Source: Planctomycetota bacterium (GTDB taxonomy: Bacteria > Planctomycetota > Phycisphaerae > WQYP01). From it: 8,384 bases of DNA. The notes under the pieces are model-generated. The model was not told the origin of the DNA, made no database searches, and saw nothing but the letters and a program-made list of their open reading frames with translations. The stretch covers positions 1-8,384 of the forward strand of contig JAJZEY010000466.1 of the NCBI GenBank assembly GCA_021805585.1, in the 5' to 3' direction. The translations under genes were made by a program, and so were the position numbers. The stretch's first letter is position 1. Every line of letters starts with the position of its first letter. Shown piece by piece: positions 6,701 to 8,384 of the stretch.

Positions 6701-7934
6701 CGGCCGCCAGCCAGTATTGCCGCGCTATTTCAGGTTCGCCGGCCCGTTGATAGGCATTTCCCAAGCGATAGAGAAAATAAGGCTGATCGGGAAAAGTCGC
6801 CTGGGCGGTTTTCAAAACGGAAATTCGGGTTGCATCCGTCACATTTTGGTTCAGCCGCAGCGCCAACACCGCCGCCCAGTTTTGGGCTGCCGGTGTGGAA
6901 ATCTTTTTAAGTTCGGCGATGATCGCCCGGGCGGCGGATTTTTCATGCAGGGCCAGCAATGACCGGGCTTTGTAGGCCGCCAGTATTTCGTTGTTCGCAG
7001 CGTTGACGGTTTTGGTTATAGCCAGCACCTGATGGTTGTGCCCATGCTGATAAAGCCGGTCGCAAAGCGCCTGCAAAATATCTTTTTGTGCCCCGTCCGC
7101 CACCGCATGGCGCAGCACCACGGTGGCACGCTTCGACAGGTTTAATCGATCAAGTTGATTCACCAGCGGCAGAATCAGGACTTCCGGCAGGTGCCGCAAC
7201 CGTGAAAGCCGCAGGATAAGGGTGGTGGCGCGGGCGACATGGCCGGTCACCAAATTCGCCGCAGCTTGCAGGAATTGATAAGTTGGCGCCGTTGGATTTT
7301 TCTTCACCAGATTTTGCGCCCAGGCTGTAACCTGGCGGTTGGGAAGCTGTTGCTGGCGCATCAGGTCAATGGCCAGAAGTCCTTCCATGAGGCGGTCCGG
7401 AGAAATTTCCACGCATCTGGATGCGTAAGTGAAGGCCTCCTTAAGTTTGCGAAGGCGGGTAAGCGTATCGGCCAAAGCGCTAAGTGCGGTCAAATTCCGC
7501 GGGTCTTTTTGCAGAATGGCATGAGCCAGCGCAACGGCTTCCACGTTGGCGTTGGTCTGAACAAGCAGTTTCAGAAGCATCTTCTGATATTTCAGATTGC
7601 CCGGAAGCTGATACAGAATCTGGTGAAGGACGCCGATCGCCTGAAATAAATTTCGTCCCTTTGGTTGCGGCACTTTCAGGCTGGCTTTTGCGTAGGCCTC
7701 CAGGCTTGGCAGATCCGAAGGGTATTGCCCAAGGTACGCGCCCAGGTCATTGACTCCGGTCGGATAATCGCCGGCTTTTACCGCGGCCAGCCCGACGGCC
7801 CGCAAATGCAGGAAATGCTCCGCAATCCGGTGTTTCCGGTAAATATAAAGCGACCCAAGCACAAAAACCAGAATCAGAAACGACGTGGCCAAAATTAAAA
7901 GGCGCCGTTTCATTCTGCTGCGGGGGGGAGGCAT
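3756..7934 (-). CDS. Very large membrane-anchored TPR-repeat protein, probably of polysaccharide assembly
   Basis: A 1392-residue protein with a short basic start (MPPPRSRMKRR), one hydrophobic segment at about residues 11-31, and then a long alpha-helical, Ala/Leu/Gln-rich region typical of tetratricopeptide repeats. Clear units include about 145-180 (ALSALADTLTRLRKLKEAF), 383-453 (YRLGNAYQRAGEPEIARQYW, then RRAIKLAPDS), about 700-800 (SVYQKQRKITQAINQL, AQLYQKQGRMAHAQQYL, AQLYQREGNTAAAETLF) and 1237-1345 (IYNQVLSLAPSQTVALNNLA, RRAIKLAPQSPTLWDTLARV, AKALDPNNPLWP). The layout suggests a short cytoplasmic tail, one membrane anchor and a periplasmic superhelix binding partner proteins. It is much longer than most TPR proteins of exopolysaccharide loci such as PrsT-type proteins (roughly 900 residues). 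ATG 7934 is favoured by GGAG six bases upstream; Met8 (7913) is an alternative. It follows the unknown gene by 48 bases and precedes the glycosyltransferase, suggesting cotranscription. Its exact role is unknown and no enzyme motif is visible. Confidence 0.9.
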   Translation of the reverse strand: MPPPRSRMKRRLLILATSFLILVFVLGSLYIYRKHRIAEHFLHLRAVGLAAVKAGDYPTGVNDLGAYLGQYPSDLPSLEAYAKASLKVPQPKGRNLFQAIGVLHQILYQLPGNLKYQKMLLKLLVQTNANVEAVALAHAILQKDPRNLTALSALADTLTRLRKLKEAFTYASRCVEISPDRLMEGLLAIDLMRQQQLPNRQVTAWAQNLVKKNPTAPTYQFLQAAANLVTGHVARATTLILRLSRLRHLPEVLILPLVNQLDRLNLSKRATVVLRHAVADGAQKDILQALCDRLYQHGHNHQVLAITKTVNAANNEILAAYKARSLLALHEKSAARAIIAELKKISTPAAQNWAAVLALRLNQNVTDATRISVLKTAQATFPDQPYFLYRLGNAYQRAGEPEIARQYWLAAASAALTWPQPLERLAMESVGSGDAAFARTLMRRAIKLAPDSHRIQVAQAIVRAMGTPLNPKNPPAALLTDMADLAHQKPVDSDLVITRIRVYLQLGQTAVAKRLLIQSLRMAPPLPQTAFLALYSISRNAQLGLGATILAQAKHVYGKTPAIILARALRLAGAKHPNQGLTLLRQNSQKSGPDAAQWRLALAEYLSLQKNPAAAKAWKQAVAISPDNTRAQWLAIESPIMQNDRKFVLGAFDRLEKIIGNRGFAWKLSKAGWLLSHKPTSADLKLVVKLLHEDIQESTSVLGPHLLLASVYQKQRKITQAINQLQVAYALTPRNPGLALALAQLYQKQGRMAHAQQYLADVADSSYATPAQQKQAATLFALDGHNGQAITLLEKQAQSQKLGLARSLLLAQLYQREGNTAAAETLFARLLKKPDAAVLAAAANFYGDQGNLKKAQTLLKRLAKIRLPAGEADLIAGDFYMNHNMGAQARDAYNAAVEAAPKRRSPWFSLLNFELALNDSSAVKATLAAAIGELPHSATLQFLNNNLPAVLKVNKSALFRRLVAALLRTPTANGAQPVVLALADALAGKPTNSAISTRLQSLVTEYPHYLNLRNATAKVLLATGQAADAASLAIRTMAKFPADPSSARIATLAYLRMRQWASCLNAAQQWRRRMSGDRVAADVVMATADINLEDPASAISRLTPYLAAAKKNPDQLHQVLILAAQADILSGNPLAARRLLWPPAKISANVRIGAMPLAADTLPLKSATQWLNYLNQYITPGPKGNVEQLALAQGWWALGQRFNSAGSMARAEKLIRSLLASGQKFTKAQKINLLSDLATIELVRGQNAQAMGIYNQVLSLAPSQTVALNNLAILLLRQTPPSPAGIERAAILARRAIKLAPQSPTLWDTLARVQAAEGKYPQALASMAKAKALDPNNPLWPVDTAAILLASGNTAGARSVLTGFRPDATELQELSVNARKHYRQLQAQLRIQ
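4600..4608 (-). other. Nine-A homopolymer inside the TPR gene
   Basis: The minus strand has nine consecutive A in the codons for Ala-Lys-Lys-Asn (GCA AAA AAA AAT), around residue 1110 of the TPR protein. A9 tracts are prone to polymerase slippage. A shift here would remove roughly the last 280 residues, including the best C-terminal TPR units. A shorter A7 tract lies at 6103-6109. Confidence 0.5.
5490..5712. repeat. Pair of 19-bp direct repeats within the TPR coding region
   Basis: TTGATACAGTTGCGCCAGC occurs identically at 5490-5508 and 5694-5712, 204 bases (68 codons, exactly two 34-residue TPR units) apart and in the same frame, each coding Ala-Gln-Leu-Tyr-Gln. A diverged third copy lies near 5796-5815. 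The exact two-unit spacing suggests internal duplication of TPR units. Confidence 0.6.
7922..7928 (-). other. Seven-C homopolymer at codons 3-5 of the TPR gene
   Basis: The coding strand begins ATG CCT CCC CCC CGC. A one-base change in this tract would put the 7934 start out of frame, while Met8 at 7913 (MKRR) would still give an intact protein with its membrane anchor. The tract resembles the C7 run at 1791-1797, which also directly follows an ATG. Confidence 0.5.
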
Positions 7935-7940
7935 AAGCTT

Positions 7941-7944
7941 CTCC
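7941..7944 (-). promoter_or_regulatory. Ribosome binding site of the TPR gene
   Basis: GGAG on the minus strand, six bases before ATG 7934, supports that start over Met8 at 7913, which has no good Shine-Dalgarno sequence. Confidence 0.65.
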
Positions 7945-7952
7945 AGAAAATA

Positions 7953-7973
7953 CCGCCGTTCGTACTGCGGCGG
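7953..7973 (-). terminator. GC hairpin with short U-rich tail between unknown gene and TPR gene (weak terminator or attenuator)
   Basis: On the minus strand CCGCCG-CAGTACGAA-CGGCGG forms a perfect 6-bp GC stem with a 9-base loop followed by TATTTTCT, then the GGAG ribosome binding site of the TPR gene. The tail is only a broken U-run, so termination would be partial. The stem starts about ten bases after the upstream stop codon, so it may lower readthrough into the TPR gene or shape access to its start. An alternative outer pairing ACCGCC/GGCGGT uses the same right arm. Confidence 0.4.
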
Positions 7974-7982
7974 GCGGTTTGT

Positions 7983-8384
7983 TCAGCGGTCAAAAATAGC
8001 AGCACAGCGCGGCAGGGCTGTGCCAATCCATTGTTCGTGGCCAAGACCGATCCAGAGCGGGCGCGCCGGTGATTGCATCAAGCGCGCATCGGCATTGGCC
8101 GGACCGCGGACCTTGCGGCCGAGTTTGGTCACGCCCTCTATGGTCAGTTCCGGATCGTTCCAGTCGCGTGCCAGCAATTCAACATATTGCTGCGTTTGTT
8201 TCGGACCATACACACGACCAGGAATTCGGATGGATGCGTGATCCGGGAAGGCGGCCCGCAGCGCCATCCATGGTTGCGGTGTTTCCGGCATCGTCGCCCA
8301 GAATTCCGCAACCTTTGGCAATACGGTCATGGCCAGTCGCAGCGGTTGGCCATATCCCGTTTGAGGCCTTAAACCGATCAGGTA
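7983..8384 (-). CDS. Unrecognised protein, C-terminal 133 residues; N-terminus beyond the window
   Basis: The minus frame is open from the right edge to a TGA at 7985-7983, giving 133 residues. The first in-window Met (codon at 8330) is preceded by 18 open codons in the same frame and by no clear ribosome binding site, so the gene almost certainly starts beyond the window. The visible part is a mixed alpha/beta-looking soluble stretch with many Pro, Trp and Arg (for example RIPGRVYGPKQTQQYVELL, LARDWNDPELTIEGVTKLG, PLWIGLGHEQWIG). There is no membrane segment, no TPR and no sorting signal. I do not recognise the family. Its place 48 bases upstream of the TPR gene suggests a shared operon and possibly a role in surface-glycan assembly, but that is context only. 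Confidence 0.65.
   Translation of the reverse strand, partial: YLIGLRPQTGYGQPLRLAMTVLPKVAEFWATMPETPQPWMALRAAFPDHASIRIPGRVYGPKQTQQYVELLARDWNDPELTIEGVTKLGRKVRGPANADARLMQSPARPLWIGLGHEQWIGTALPRCAAIFDR

Noticed and set aside
6420..6962. 180-codon plus-strand open frame
   Set aside because: Fully antisense to the TPR gene; a consequence of GC-rich codon usage.
7983..8330. Complete 115-residue gene starting at 8330
   Set aside because: The frame is open upstream to the window edge and no ribosome binding site precedes this ATG, so it is treated as an internal Met of a longer gene.

Overview
The window is GC-rich and entirely coded on the minus strand, so genes are read from right to left. It holds four protein-coding regions: the C-terminal end of an unrecognised protein (right edge), a very large membrane-anchored TPR-repeat protein, a large surface-polysaccharide enzyme joining two glycosyltransferase types in one reading frame, and the N-terminal part of a PIN-domain (VapC-like) nuclease cut by the left edge. 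There are no rRNA, tRNA, CRISPR or insertion-sequence signals. The long plus-strand open frames are antisense shadows of these genes.

The organism is not named by any marker gene. A WecA/MraY-family sugar-1-phosphate transferase with a soluble C-terminal extension, very long TPR proteins, and a GC-rich but lysine/alanine-rich coding style together suggest a Planctomycetota-like (possibly Phycisphaerae-like) or related environmental bacterium. This is an inference from general impression, not proof.

Layout from right to left: (1) 8384-7983, end of an unknown protein; (2) a 48-base gap with a GC hairpin and the ribosome binding site of the next gene; (3) 7934-3756, a 1392-residue TPR protein with one N-terminal membrane segment; (4) a 170-base gap with a possible weak promoter; (5) 3585-514, a 1023-residue protein made of an initiating lipid-linked sugar-1-phosphate transferase (about residues 1-350), a soluble middle region (about 365-488), a proline/alanine-rich linker (about 490-615) and a WbaZ-like GT4 glycosyltransferase (about 617-985); (6) a 92-236 base gap, depending on the start chosen, with two tight hairpins; (7) 319-1, the PIN-domain protein.

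The likely theme is exopolysaccharide or O-antigen-like glycan assembly at the inner membrane. The fusion protein could load the first sugar on undecaprenyl phosphate and add the next (perhaps mannose), while the TPR protein may scaffold later assembly or export steps. The PIN gene looks like an unrelated accessory neighbour.

The most notable signal is the fusion point. A run of seven C (minus strand) is followed by a strong internal Shine-Dalgarno sequence and an in-frame ATG that would start a complete stand-alone GT4 enzyme. Removing a single C would end the first enzyme at a TGA overlapping that ATG (ATGCTGA), the classic layout of two separate operon genes. The fusion is therefore either a recent one-base event, a slippage-controlled switch, or a sequencing artefact.
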